DNA of 64,000 bases, taken from the NCBI GenBank assembly GCA_030263295.1, contig SZOS01000005.1, positions 34,487 through 98,486 on the forward strand, read 5' to 3'. A model generated the notes under the pieces. The model saw only the letters and a program-made list of their open reading frames with translations, ran no database searches and had not been told where the DNA came from. Origin of the DNA: Dokdonella_A sp014338185. GTDB lineage: Bacteria; Pseudomonadota; Gammaproteobacteria; Xanthomonadales; Rhodanobacteraceae. The translations under genes and the position numbers were made by a program. Shown one piece after another: positions 35,789 to 44,818 of the stretch; position 1 is the stretch's first letter, and the number at the start of each line of letters is the position of its first letter.

Positions 35789-37591
35789 TCAGCGACCACG
35801 CAGGAACAGGCGGTCGAGCTCGCCCATCGACAGCTGCACCCAGGTCGGGCGCCCGTGGTTGCACTGTCCCGAGCGTTCGGTGGCTTCCATCTCGCGCAGC
35901 AGGGCGTCCATTTCCGGCAGTGTCAGGCGCCGGTTCGCGCGCACCGAACCATGGCAGGCCATCGTCGCCAGCAGTTCGTTGCTGCTCTCCTCGACCCGAC
36001 GCGACTGCCCGTGCAGCGCGAAGTCGGCGATCACGTCGCGCACCAGCCGGGCCACGTCGGCGCCATCGAGCAGCACCGGGATGCGCCGCACCAGCACGCC
36101 CTGCGGGCCGCTGCGCGCGACCTCGAGCCCGAGTTCGGCCAGGCGCGCCTGCTGCTCCTCGACGATGCCGGCCTCGCGCTCGCTCAGCGCGATCGCGAGC
36201 GGCACCAGCAACAGCTGCGAGCGGATGCCCTCGCCCGCATGCGCGGCCTTGAGCCGCTCATAGGTGATGCGCTCGTGCGCGGCGTGCATGTCGACCAGTA
36301 CCAGCCCGTGCGCGTTCTGCGCCAGCACGTAGACGCCGTGCAGTTGCGCCAGCGCGAAGCCGAGCGGCGGCACCTGCGCTGGCGCGTCCGGCGCGGCCAT
36401 GGGGGTCGCCGCGGAGCCGCCAGCCGGCGGCCACGTGCCGGGAGCGCGGCCGAGCAAGGCCGCGTAGTCGGCCAGCGGCTCGCGCACGCCCAGCCCGAGG
36501 CCGGACTGGCTGGGCCCAAGGCCGCGCGGCGGCGCGCCCGCAGCCGCGGCGTCCGCGGGCGCGGGCAGGACCGCCGCCGTGGACGCACCCGCGCGTGCCT
36601 GGGCCAGGGCCTCGTCGAGCGTGCGGTAGAGGAAATCGTGCACGAGCCGGCCCTCGCGGAAACGCACCTCGTGCTTGGCCGGATGCACGTTGACATCGAC
36701 CAGCGCGGGATCCAGCTCGAGGAACAGCACGAACGCGGCGTGGCGCCCGTGGAACAGCACGTCGGCATAGGCCTGGCGCACCGCGTGCGCCACCAGCCGG
36801 TCGCGCACGAGGCGACCGTTGACGTGGAAGTACTGCTGGTCGGCCTGCGCGCGCGAGGCGGTGGGCAGGCCGACCCAGCCATGCAGGTGCAGCCCGGCCG
36901 CAGCATGCTCCACGCGCAGGCTGTTGCCGACGAATTCCTCGCCCAGCACGTCGGCCAGGCGTCGCTCCAAACCCGATGCATCGCGCACCGGCTTGAACCA
37001 GCGCAGCACCTTGCCATTGTGGCCGAGCCGGAACTCGACCGCGGGCCGTGCCAGGGCCATCGACCTGACCCAGTCCTCGACATGGCCCAGTTCGGTGCGC
37101 TCGGCGCGCAGGAACTTGCGCCGCGCGGGCAGGTTGTAGAACAGGTCGCGCACTTCCACCGCGGTGCCGGGCGCATGCTGTGCCGGCACCGGCGCGCGCA
37201 GCTTGCCGCCGTCGACCTCGATGCGCCAGGCGGCATCGGCGTCGCGCCGGCGCGAGATCAGCACGAAGCGCGACACCGAGGCGATCGAAGGCAGCGCCTC
37301 GCCGCGGAAGCCGAGCGTGGCCACGCGCTCCAGGTCATCGAAGCTGCCGATCTTGCTGGTCGCGTGCGCACTGACCGCGAGCGCGAGGTCCTCGGCCTCG
37401 ATGCCGTCGCCATCGTCGCGCACGCGGATGAGGCGTGCGCCGCCTTGCTCCAGATCGATGTCGATGCGCCGCGCGCCCGCATCGAGGCTGTTCTCGACCA
37501 GTTCCTTGACCACCGAAGCCGGGCGCTCGATCACCTCGCCCGCGGCGATCTGGTTGACGAGTTCGGGGGGCAGCGGATGGATGCGGGACAT
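35789..37591 (-). CDS. mutL: DNA mismatch repair protein MutL
   Basis: This 600-residue GHKL ATPase couples MutS to strand removal. The ATPase motifs ENSLDAGA, DDGDGI, ATSKI and LGFRGEALPSI are all present in the first 110 residues. The C-terminal region has DMHAAHERITYE at 434-445, which fits the endonuclease motif DQHA-x2-E-x4-E except for Met instead of Gln. That suggests a nicking MutL, as in bacteria lacking MutH. It lies after amiC in the conserved nnr-tsaE-amiC-mutL cluster. Confidence 0.97.
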   Translation of the reverse strand: MSRIHPLPPELVNQIAAGEVIERPASVVKELVENSLDAGARRIDIDLEQGGARLIRVRDDGDGIEAEDLALAVSAHATSKIGSFDDLERVATLGFRGEALPSIASVSRFVLISRRRDADAAWRIEVDGGKLRAPVPAQHAPGTAVEVRDLFYNLPARRKFLRAERTELGHVEDWVRSMALARPAVEFRLGHNGKVLRWFKPVRDASGLERRLADVLGEEFVGNSLRVEHAAAGLHLHGWVGLPTASRAQADQQYFHVNGRLVRDRLVAHAVRQAYADVLFHGRHAAFVLFLELDPALVDVNVHPAKHEVRFREGRLVHDFLYRTLDEALAQARAGASTAAVLPAPADAAAAGAPPRGLGPSQSGLGLGVREPLADYAALLGRAPGTWPPAGGSAATPMAAPDAPAQVPPLGFALAQLHGVYVLAQNAHGLVLVDMHAAHERITYERLKAAHAGEGIRSQLLLVPLAIALSEREAGIVEEQQARLAELGLEVARSGPQGVLVRRIPVLLDGADVARLVRDVIADFALHGQSRRVEESSNELLATMACHGSVRANRRLTLPEMDALLREMEATERSGQCNHGRPTWVQLSMGELDRLFLRGR

Positions 37592-37634
37592 GTGCGGCGC
37601 CACGGCGGAGCCGCATCATAGCCGATGGTCCGCG

Positions 37635-39005
37635 TCAGCCCGACGGGATCTCCAGCACCGCGCCCACGCGCACGCGATCGCTGGCAAGGTCGTTGGCCGC
37701 GCGCAGCTGCGCCAGCGTGACGCCGTGCGCGTGCGCGATCGCACTGAGCGTCTCGCCCCTGCGCACCACGTAGCGCGCCGGCTTGCGCGGCGCGGGCGTG
37801 GCCGTGGTCGCGGCGACGGCCGGCTTGTCCTTGCCGCGTGCCGCCTGTTGCGCGAACCAGGTGCCCGGTGGCGGCGCGGCACGGAACCACGCGCGCACGC
37901 CGTCGAGGATCGCATCGGCGAGCTTGTCGCGATGGCGCGGATCGGTGAGGCGCGCCTCTTCGGTCGGATTGGTGATGAACGCGGTTTCCACCAGGATCGA
38001 TGGCACGTCGGGTGAACGCAGCACCACGAAGTTGGCGCGCTCGACGTAGTTGCGATGGGTGGGACCGAGCTTGCGCAGCGACTGCAACACCTTGCCCGCG
38101 ACCTCGTTGCTCGCGCCCATGGTCGCACCCTGTGACAGGTCGAGCAGCACCTTGGCCAGCGTGTCGTCCTTGTCGTCGAGCGAGATGCCGCCGACCAGGT
38201 CGGCGCGGTTCTCGCGATCGGCCAGCCAGCGCGCGGCCTCGCTGCTCGCGCCACGCGGTGACAGCACCCACACCGACGACCCGCGCGCGTCGGAATTGGT
38301 GAACGCATCGGCGTGGATCGAGATGAACAGGTCGGCCTTGGCCTCGCGCGCCTTGAGATAGCGCTCCTGCAACGGGATGAAGTAGTCACCGTCGCGCGTG
38401 AGTTCCGCGCTCATGCCCGGTGTCGCGTCGATCACCTGCTTGAGCTGGCGCGCGACCGCGAGCGTGATGGTCTTCTCGTGCGTGCCGCTGGCGCCGGTCG
38501 CACCCGGGTCGTCACCGCCGTGGCCGGCGTCGATCGCCACGATCACCTTGCGCGCCTGGCTGCTGGCAACGTCGGCCACGCTCTTGACCGGCGCCGGCTT
38601 GGCGGTGCTGGCCGGATACAGGTCGACCACGAGGCGGTAGCCGAACTTGTCGGCTGGCGGCAGCAGGAAGGTCTTGGGCCGCACGCCATCGGCGAGGTCG
38701 AACACGATGCGCGTGTCGTTCTTGCCCTGCCGCCCCGCGCGCAGGCCCTTGAGCACGCCGACGCTCGCCGGTGTGGTGAAACCTTCGGCAAGACGGCTGT
38801 CACGCAGGTCGAGCACGAGCCGCTCGGGCGCACTCAGGCGCAGCAGCTTGTAGTCGACCCGCGCCGATACATCGAACACCACGCGCGTCGATTCCGGACC
38901 CGCCCACACGCGCGAGGACTGCACGTCGGCGGCCTGCAGGGATCCGCCTGCGACCAGCGCAGCCAGACCGATCCCCAACCAGCGATGGCGTGCGATTGCC
39001 CACAT
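37635..39005 (-). CDS. amiC: N-acetylmuramoyl-L-alanine amidase AmiC-type with LysM
   Basis: This 456-residue periplasmic amidase cuts the peptide stems from peptidoglycan, chiefly at division. It has a signal peptide (1-25), an AMIN targeting domain (about 27-130), an Amidase_3 catalytic domain (about 153-375) and a C-terminal LysM (about 408-453). Zinc and catalytic residues are seen in DAGHGGDDPGA, THEKTI, SIHADAF and LVETAFITNP. It lies between tsaE and mutL. A TTGCAAG inverted repeat lies 32 bases upstream. Confidence 0.96.
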   Translation of the reverse strand: MWAIARHRWLGIGLAALVAGGSLQAADVQSSRVWAGPESTRVVFDVSARVDYKLLRLSAPERLVLDLRDSRLAEGFTTPASVGVLKGLRAGRQGKNDTRIVFDLADGVRPKTFLLPPADKFGYRLVVDLYPASTAKPAPVKSVADVASSQARKVIVAIDAGHGGDDPGATGASGTHEKTITLAVARQLKQVIDATPGMSAELTRDGDYFIPLQERYLKAREAKADLFISIHADAFTNSDARGSSVWVLSPRGASSEAARWLADRENRADLVGGISLDDKDDTLAKVLLDLSQGATMGASNEVAGKVLQSLRKLGPTHRNYVERANFVVLRSPDVPSILVETAFITNPTEEARLTDPRHRDKLADAILDGVRAWFRAAPPPGTWFAQQAARGKDKPAVAATTATPAPRKPARYVVRRGETLSAIAHAHGVTLAQLRAANDLASDRVRVGAVLEIPSG

Positions 39006-39036
39006 GGCGCGTATTCAAACCGAACCCTGGCGCAAA

Positions 39037-39058
39037 TTGCAAGTGTTTTTCCTTGCAA
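39037..39058. promoter_or_regulatory. Inverted repeat upstream of amiC
   Basis: TTGCAAG (39037-39043) and CTTGCAA (39052-39058) form a perfect dyad with 8 bases between, upstream of the amiC start, in an unusually A/T-rich patch. It resembles an operator; the regulator is unknown. The rest of 39006-39159 shows no gene. Confidence 0.4.
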
Positions 39059-39159
39059 ATCCGCAAGCTGCGATACGTTCATGAATCTTGGTTGAGGATC
39101 GGGAGCCGCGCAGGCGGCCACACCGGCGCGGCCGGCGGCACCGTGGCGGCACGGCCACC

Positions 39160-39633
39160 TCAGGCGCGCCGCAGCAGGTTCGCGCGTTCGAGCAGCGCGA
39201 TCCCGCGCGCGTTGGCCTCGATCGCCAGGTCACGCGTGGCGCCGGCATGCCCGAGTCGCAACACGAGGTCGGGCGCAGGCAGCAGCATGCCGCCGCGTTC
39301 GGGCCACTCCACCAGCAGCAAAGCGGCGGGATCGGCCAGGTCGGGCAGGCCGAGCCACTCCAGTTCCTGCGGATCGGCGATGCGGTACAGGTCCAGGTGG
39401 TGGAGGTCGCGTGCGCCCACGCGATAGGACTCGATGAGGCTGTAGGTCGGGCTCTTGACGCGCTCGCCCACGCCCAGCGCCTGCAGCAACGCGCGCGCGA
39501 AGGTGGTCTTGCCCGCGCCGAGCTCACCGCGCAGGTGCAGCACCGCGCCGCCGTCGAGCGCCGGCGCGAGACGCCGCGCCAACGCGACCAGCGCCGCCTC
39601 GTCCAGCGCCCGCAGTTCGAGCACGGGGTTCAT
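39160..39633 (-). CDS. tsaE: tRNA threonylcarbamoyladenosine biosynthesis ATPase TsaE
   Basis: This 157-residue P-loop ATPase works with TsaB and TsaD to make t6A in tRNAs reading ANN codons. Walker A is GELGAGKTTFARAL; SPTYSLIESY and HHLDLYRI are conserved family blocks. The start overlaps the nnr stop in an ATGA. Confidence 0.96.
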   Translation of the reverse strand: MNPVLELRALDEAALVALARRLAPALDGGAVLHLRGELGAGKTTFARALLQALGVGERVKSPTYSLIESYRVGARDLHHLDLYRIADPQELEWLGLPDLADPAALLLVEWPERGGMLLPAPDLVLRLGHAGATRDLAIEANARGIALLERANLLRRA

Positions 39634-41120
39634 CGCTCCAGTCCGTTGAGCACGCGGCGCAGCAGCGGCCACAGGTCGCGCGCGATGAGCCCGCGCATGC
39701 CCTCGCGCGCAGCGAGGTCGCCTGCGCGCGCGTGTGCGGCCACGCCCACGCACGCCGCGTCCCACGCCGGCATGCGCTGCGCCAGCAGTGCCGCGATCAC
39801 GCCCGTGAGCACGTCGCCGGTACCGCCGCTGGCCAGGCCCGGGTTGCCCCAGGGACACACCGCGACGCGTCCGTCGGGCGCCGCGACGAGGCTGCCGCTG
39901 CCCTTGAGCACGGCCACGCATGCGTGGCGCCGCGCGAGTTCGCGCACCGCCGCGTAGCGATCCTCCTGCACCTGCGCCACACTGCAGCCGAGCAGGCGCG
40001 CGGCCTCGCCCGGATGCGGCGTGATCACGCTCGCCGCGCCCAGCGCGCGCGGCGCCTGCGCGAGCAGGTTGAGCGCGTCGGCATCGACCACCTGTGGCAT
40101 GTCCGAGGCGAGCGAGCGCGCCAGCAGGTGGCGCGACCACTCGCCGGTGCCCAGGCCCGGCCCGAGTGCGAGCACGTCCGCACGCGCGAGCAGCGCATCG
40201 AGTTCGGCATCGGTCTCCACACCGCGCGCCATCGCTTCGGGCAGCGCCGCATTGAGCGCGCCCACCTGTGCGGCACGCGTGGCCACGCTGACCAGGCCCG
40301 CGCCCGTGCGCAGCGCCGCACCCGCGGCCAGCTGCACCGCGCCGCCATAGCCATGGTCGCCGCCGATCACGAGCACATGGCCATGGCTGCCCTTGCTGGA
40401 ATCGGCGCGCCGTGGCGGCAAGCGCGCGAACAGCGTGGCATCGAGCAACTGCGCCTCGGGTTCGAACGCGGCATGCAACGAGGCCGGCAGATCGAGCAGC
40501 GCAAGCTCGCGCCTGCCGCAATGGTCGGCGGCGGCCGCGGTGAACAGGCCGCGTTTCCACGCCACCATGCACAGCGTCACGTCCGCGCGCACCGCAATGC
40601 CGCGGGGCACGCCGCGGTCGGCATCGAGTCCGGAGGGAACATCCAGTGCGAGCACGCCCACCGCGGCCTCGGCAAGCTGCGCGATGAGTTCGCGCGCCAC
40701 GCCATCGACCGCACGCGACAGGCCGCTGCCGAACAGGCCATCGACCACCACGTCGGCCGGCGGCAGCGCCAGCCCCGCGTGGGCGGGCTGCAGCACGCCG
40801 CCCGCGGCGATGAAGTCGGCGCGCGCACGCGCGGCATCGCCGCTGCCCTGCCCGCCCAGCACCAGCGCATCCACCGCGAGCCCGGCCTCGAGCGCGAGCA
40901 CGCCCAGCAGCAGCGCGTCACCGCCGTTGTTACCGTGTCCGACCAGCAGCAACACGCGGCGCGCCTGCGGCCAATGCGTGCGCAGGCATGCGAACGCGGC
41001 GGCGGCCGCGCGCTGCATGAGCACGTAGCCGTCGATGCCCAGCGACTCGATCGCAGCGCGATCGATGCGGCGCACCTGCTCGGCGCTGTAGAGCGCGCAT
41101 TCGCGCGGATCGGGCTTCAT
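39630..41120 (-). CDS. nnr: Bifunctional NAD(P)HX epimerase/dehydratase
   Basis: This 496-residue enzyme repairs hydrated NAD(P)H. The N-terminal epimerase domain (1-215) has GHGNNGGDALLLG and VDGLFGSGLSR; the C-terminal ADP-dependent dehydratase domain has GGDHGYGGAVQLAAGAALRTGAGL, TPHPGEAARLLG and GNPGLASGGTGDVLTG. The length fits the fused enzyme (YjeF). It heads nnr-tsaE, which are translationally coupled. Confidence 0.96.
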   Translation of the reverse strand: MKPDPRECALYSAEQVRRIDRAAIESLGIDGYVLMQRAAAAAFACLRTHWPQARRVLLLVGHGNNGGDALLLGVLALEAGLAVDALVLGGQGSGDAARARADFIAAGGVLQPAHAGLALPPADVVVDGLFGSGLSRAVDGVARELIAQLAEAAVGVLALDVPSGLDADRGVPRGIAVRADVTLCMVAWKRGLFTAAAADHCGRRELALLDLPASLHAAFEPEAQLLDATLFARLPPRRADSSKGSHGHVLVIGGDHGYGGAVQLAAGAALRTGAGLVSVATRAAQVGALNAALPEAMARGVETDAELDALLARADVLALGPGLGTGEWSRHLLARSLASDMPQVVDADALNLLAQAPRALGAASVITPHPGEAARLLGCSVAQVQEDRYAAVRELARRHACVAVLKGSGSLVAAPDGRVAVCPWGNPGLASGGTGDVLTGVIAALLAQRMPAWDAACVGVAAHARAGDLAAREGMRGLIARDLWPLLRRVLNGLER

Positions 41121-41196
41121 CGGCGCATTCTATCGACGTGGCCGCCCACGCTGGACCGCCACCCGCGCCGGCATGCCCACCTCGCCGGGCAGCACT

Positions 41197-41736
41197 TCAC
41201 AGCATGCGCTTGAGCGTGTCGTCACGGCGGATACGGTGGTGCCAGAGCGCGGCGAGGATGTGCAGACCGATCACCCAGTAGAACGCGGTGCCGATCGCGC
41301 CATGCAGGTCCTCCAGCGAATGCGCAAGCGCCTTGTCGGCCGGCAGCAGCGCCGGCAGGGCGATGCTCGTGAACGGCACCAGCACCTGCTTGTCGTCACT
41401 CCATGCGGTCATGATGCCGAGCACGGGCATGACGATGAAGAACGCATACAGCAGCACGTGCACGGTCTTGGCCACGGTCGCGCTGAACCAGCCCAGCGGC
41501 GGCGTGATCGGCGGCGCACCATTGCGCTTGCGACTGGCCAGGCGCCACCAGGCCAGCACGAAGAGCGCAATGCCGCCCCAGAAATGCCCCTGCATCATCG
41601 CCGCGCGACCCGCGCTGCCGCGTGGGAACAGGCCGCGTTGCTCGATGAGCACGTAGGTGACGAGCAGCAGCAGCGCCATCAACCAATGCAGGCGGCGCAG
41701 GGCGGGGGCATAACGCGGGCGGACCATCGCATTCAT
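41197..41736 (-). CDS. Cytochrome b561 family protein
   Basis: This 179-residue inner-membrane di-haem cytochrome of the CybB type probably transfers electrons from quinol. Four hydrophobic helices are visible. Candidate haem histidines are in LRRLHWLMAL, MQGHFWGG, AKTVHVLLY and IGLHILAALWHH. GGAG precedes the ATG. It follows panD by 121 bases on the same strand; no functional link is evident. Confidence 0.9.
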   Translation of the reverse strand: MNAMVRPRYAPALRRLHWLMALLLLVTYVLIEQRGLFPRGSAGRAAMMQGHFWGGIALFVLAWWRLASRKRNGAPPITPPLGWFSATVAKTVHVLLYAFFIVMPVLGIMTAWSDDKQVLVPFTSIALPALLPADKALAHSLEDLHGAIGTAFYWVIGLHILAALWHHRIRRDDTLKRML

Positions 41737-41857
41737 CGCAGGACTCCGGTCAGGACGGACGTGCCAGCTGTACACGATGGACGCCCCCACGTGCAAATCA
41801 ACGCGCGCAATGTCGCACCCGCACGCCGCCACCACGTGTCGGCGCCGCCGGCGAGGC

Positions 41858-42238
41858 TCAGGCGGCCTGCTTGGGAATCGAATGTCGGGTGTGGGTGATC
41901 TTGTTGTGGCGATCCACGTACACGAGCGTGGGTTGGTGCTGCGCGGCCTCGGCCTCGGCATACACGCCATAGGCGCAGATGATGATGATGTCGCCCGGTT
42001 GCGCCCGATGCGCGGCGGCGCCGTTGATCGAGATCGTGCCCGATCCTTCGTCGGCGCGGATCGCGTAGGTCGAGAACCGCTCGCCGTTGTTGACGTTGTA
42101 GATGTGGATCTGTTCGTACTCGCGGATGCCCGCGCAATCGAGCAGGTCGCCATCGATTGCGCACGAACCCTCGTAGTGGAGTTCGGCCTGGGTGACGTTG
42201 GCGCGATGGATCTTGGCCTTGAGCATGTTGAGGTGCAT
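41858..42238 (-). CDS. panD: Aspartate 1-decarboxylase
   Basis: This pyruvoyl enzyme makes beta-alanine for pantothenate. The 126-residue proenzyme has the self-cleavage site G24-S25 in HYEGSCAID and the catalytic regions VNNGERFSTYAI and GAAAHRAQPGD. Its product is joined to pantoate by PanC, encoded 0.9 kb upstream on the same strand. It appears to have its own promoter (TATACT at 42287-42292) and a 5'-leader hairpin. Confidence 0.97.
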   Translation of the reverse strand: MHLNMLKAKIHRANVTQAELHYEGSCAIDGDLLDCAGIREYEQIHIYNVNNGERFSTYAIRADEGSGTISINGAAAHRAQPGDIIIICAYGVYAEAEAAQHQPTLVYVDRHNKITHTRHSIPKQAA

Positions 42239-42255
42239 GGACACTCCGGGCTGCC

Positions 42256-42292
42256 TGTTGCGTTCACGCAACAACACGGGAGCGGCAGTATA
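42256..42292 (-). promoter_or_regulatory. panD -10 box and leader stem-loop
   Basis: TATACT (42287-42292 on the minus strand) is a near-consensus -10; the -35 at the right distance is weak. The leader then contains TGTTGCG and CGCAACA as a perfect 7-bp stem with a four-base loop (42256-42273), ending 17 bases before the panD ATG and its GGAG site. It could influence panD translation. Confidence 0.5.
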
Positions 42293-42352
42293 GCAACGGC
42301 TCTTTGCGCAATGCACCATTCGCCGCGGACACCCGCAAGTCGTTGCGAGGGC

Positions 42353-42399
42353 ATAAAAAAAACCCCCGCGCGAAGATCGCTGCGAGGGTCTCAATTTTT
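42353..42399. terminator. Bidirectional terminator-like hairpin upstream of panD
   Basis: CCC-GCGC and GCG-A-GGG pair (42365-42371 with 42382-42388, one mismatch). The hairpin is flanked by eight As on the left (a U-tract on the minus strand) and five Ts on the right. It would end minus-strand transcripts coming from the small membrane-protein gene or from a small RNA starting near 42470. Confidence 0.65.
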
Positions 42400-42430
42400 G
42401 GAGTGACGATTACCTGCGATGCGCCCTGCT

Positions 42431-42469
42431 GTCGCGAACCCCCGCAATGGAGCCGGGAATCCAAGCGAC
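42431..42469. repeat. REP-like imperfect stem-loop
   Basis: GTCGC (42431-42435) and GCGAC (42465-42469) close an imperfect stem around CCCGC and GCCGGG. The form GGATTCCCG...CGGGGG on the minus strand resembles the dispersed extragenic stem-loops common in related genomes, from general knowledge. Only one copy is in this window. Confidence 0.4.
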
Positions 42470-42577
42470 GTGGGGAGAATACCACAACTCGGGAAAAAAA
42501 AGCTACACCCGCGTGCAGCCGCGCCACAGCCCTGCGCCACGCCGCCAACATGCGTGCCAGGACCCGCTGCGCACGGC

Positions 42578-42979
42578 TCAGAACCAACCCCGGATCCGCC
42601 CCGCCAGCCACGGCGCGGCCGCGGTGACGAGCACCACCAGCGGCCACAGATTGCCATCGCGGAAGGTGTAGGCCGCAAGGATCTCGCCCAGCGGCTTGCC
42701 GCGCAGCAGGCCGAAGCCGAACTCGAACACGAGCGTCGCCAGCAGCCAGCCGATGCCCACCCCGGCCAGCTCGCGCGGGTCGCGGCTGCCCAGCCACGGC
42801 ACGGCGGCCACGGCCACCCCGAGGATGAGCGCAGCCAGCAACAGACCGCTGAGTGCGAGTCCCGCGTTCAGACCGAGCCACGGCACCAGCAAGCGCTCGC
42901 GCAAGCCGCCGTTGGCGATCGCCAGCAGCAGGATCACGCCCCAGACCAGCAAGGCCTTGCCGAACATCGTCGCGCCCAT
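42578..42979 (-). CDS. Small inner-membrane protein of unknown function
   Basis: I do not recognise this 133-residue protein. It has about four hydrophobic helices (roughly 10-25, 35-57, 73-90 and 108-125) with conserved-looking GGLRERLLVPWLGLNAGLALSG and FRDGNLWPLVVLV. Two in-frame ATGs (42979 and 42967) are possible; the first is used because of a G-rich stretch before it. It lies between panC (181 bases upstream) and panD (339 bases downstream) on the same strand. A transport or scaffolding link to pantothenate synthesis is only a positional guess. Confidence 0.6.
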   Translation of the reverse strand: MGATMFGKALLVWGVILLLAIANGGLRERLLVPWLGLNAGLALSGLLLAALILGVAVAAVPWLGSRDPRELAGVGIGWLLATLVFEFGFGLLRGKPLGEILAAYTFRDGNLWPLVVLVTAAAPWLAGRIRGWF

Positions 42980-43160
42980 CCCGTTCCCACCCGTCACTTG
43001 GCTGACATCGGCCCGGGCCGGACCGATGCCGGACTCGCGCCCAGCCATGCGAACGCATGCGCGGAACTGGAATGGCCCCATGCCCCGCATCACGTCCGCG
43101 GCAGCGCGCTGCCGCGCCGCCCGCACGCATGCGCCGCCGGCGCAGCCGCCCGTGGCGCGA

Positions 43161-44003
43161 TCAGATCAGCACATTGTCGATGAGACGCGTGCTGCCTGCA
43201 CGTGCCGCGATCAGCGCCACCAGCGCGCTGCGCTGTCCCGCCGCGGGCTCGCCCAGGTCGTCGGCGCGGCGCAGCAGCGCGTAGTCGGGCACCAGGCCCG
43301 CGGCAACCAGGCTCGCTTGCGCAGCGGTCTCCAGCGCCTCATGCGCCTCACCCGCGCGCACGCCCGCGGCCATCGCCTGCAGCGCCGCGTGGATCGCACC
43401 GGCCCGCGCGCGCGTGGCGACATCCAGGTACTGGTTGCGCGAACTCATGGCCAGGCCATTGGCTTCGCGCACGATCGGCGCAGCGATGACCTCGATCGGG
43501 AAGCGCAGCTCGCGCACGAGCCGGCGGATCACCAGCAACTGCTGGTAGTCCTTCTGGCCGAACACGGCAAGGTCGGGTTGCACGAGGTTGAACAGCTTGC
43601 TCACCACCGTGGCCACGCCATCGAAGTGCCCCGGGCGCACCGCGCCTTCGAGCACTCCGCCCAGCGCCGGCACGCTCACGCGCACGCCATGCTCGATGCC
43701 ATCCGGATACAGCTCGGCGACCTGCGGTGCGAACAGCACATCGCAACCGTGCTGCCGCAAGCCGTTGGCATCGGCCTCGGGCGTGCGCGGATAACGCGCG
43801 TAGTCCTCATGCGGGCCGAACTGGGTTGGATTGACGAACACGCTCGCGACCACGTGCGCGGCATGCGCGCGCGCCACCTGCAGCAGCGAGTAATGGCCCT
43901 CGTGCAGGTTGCCCATGGTCGGCACGAAACCAACGCGTCGGCCATCCGCCCGCAACGCCGCGACACAGGCGCGCAGTTCCGCCGCGGTACGCGCGATCTG
44001 CAT
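43161..44003 (-). CDS. panC: Pantothenate synthetase
   Basis: This enzyme joins pantoate and beta-alanine with ATP. The 280-residue protein has PTMGNLHEGHYSLL (HIGH-like), VFVNPTQFGPHEDYARYPRT and the KMSKS-like MSSRNQYL. Its ATG overlaps the panB stop by one base, so the two are coupled. Confidence 0.97.
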   Translation of the reverse strand: MQIARTAAELRACVAALRADGRRVGFVPTMGNLHEGHYSLLQVARAHAAHVVASVFVNPTQFGPHEDYARYPRTPEADANGLRQHGCDVLFAPQVAELYPDGIEHGVRVSVPALGGVLEGAVRPGHFDGVATVVSKLFNLVQPDLAVFGQKDYQQLLVIRRLVRELRFPIEVIAAPIVREANGLAMSSRNQYLDVATRARAGAIHAALQAMAAGVRAGEAHEALETAAQASLVAAGLVPDYALLRRADDLGEPAAGQRSALVALIAARAGSTRLIDNVLI

Positions 44004-44818
44004 CAGTAGCTGTGCTCTGCGCCGGGAAAGCTGCCCGTGCGGACGGCTTCGACGTAGGCCGTGATCGCCGCCAGCACCGAGCCGGTGCCGGCAAGGAAAT
44101 CCTTGCTGAAGCGCGGCCGCTTGCCGGGCGTGATGCCGAGCAGGTCGTGCATGACCAGGATCTGGCCATCGCAATGCGGCCCCGCGCCGATGCCGATCAC
44201 CGGGATCGACAGCTCGCGCGTGATCGTGGCGGCCAACGCCGCGGGCACGCATTCGAGCACGAGCAGGCCGGCGCCCGCATCCTGCACCCGCCGTGCATCC
44301 TCGCGCAGCCGCTGCGCGGCCGCCTCGTCGCGCCCCTGCACGCGATAGCCGCCCAGGCGGTGCACCGATTGCGGCGTGAGCCCAAGGTGGGCGCACACCG
44401 GGATCTCGCGCGAGACCAGCGCCGCGATCACCTCGCAGACCCAGTCGGCGCCCTCGAGCTTGACCATCGTCGCGCCGCCTTCGGCGACGAGGCGCGCGGC
44501 GTTGGCAAACGCGGTGGGCACGTCGCGATACGCCATGAACGGCAGGTCCGCCACCAGCAGGGCGCGGCGCAGGCCGCGCGCGACGCAGCTGCTGTGGTAG
44601 GTCATCGCATCCATCGTGACCGCGAGCGTGTTGGCATGGCCCTGCACCACCATGCCCAGCGAGTCTCCCACCAGTACGAGATCGACGCCCGCCTCGTCGG
44701 CGCGCGCGGCGATGCTCGCCTCGTAGGCGGTCACGCAGGCCAGCACCGGTCCGCTGCGCTTGCGCTGCTGCAGGTCGGGCAGACCGAGTGGGCGGAAATC
44801 GGGACGATCGCTGTACAT
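44003..44818 (-). CDS. panB: 3-methyl-2-oxobutanoate hydroxymethyltransferase
   Basis: This enzyme makes ketopantoate from 2-oxoisovalerate and methylene-tetrahydrofolate. The 271-residue protein has VLVGDSLGMVVQGH, HLGLTPQSVHRLGG and GIGAGPHCDGQILVMHDLLG, all typical of PanB. It starts 88 bases after pcnB. In many gammaproteobacteria folK lies between pcnB and panB; here it does not. Confidence 0.97.
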   Translation of the reverse strand: MYSDRPDFRPLGLPDLQQRKRSGPVLACVTAYEASIAARADEAGVDLVLVGDSLGMVVQGHANTLAVTMDAMTYHSSCVARGLRRALLVADLPFMAYRDVPTAFANAARLVAEGGATMVKLEGADWVCEVIAALVSREIPVCAHLGLTPQSVHRLGGYRVQGRDEAAAQRLREDARRVQDAGAGLLVLECVPAALAATITRELSIPVIGIGAGPHCDGQILVMHDLLGITPGKRPRFSKDFLAGTGSVLAAITAYVEAVRTGSFPGAEHSY

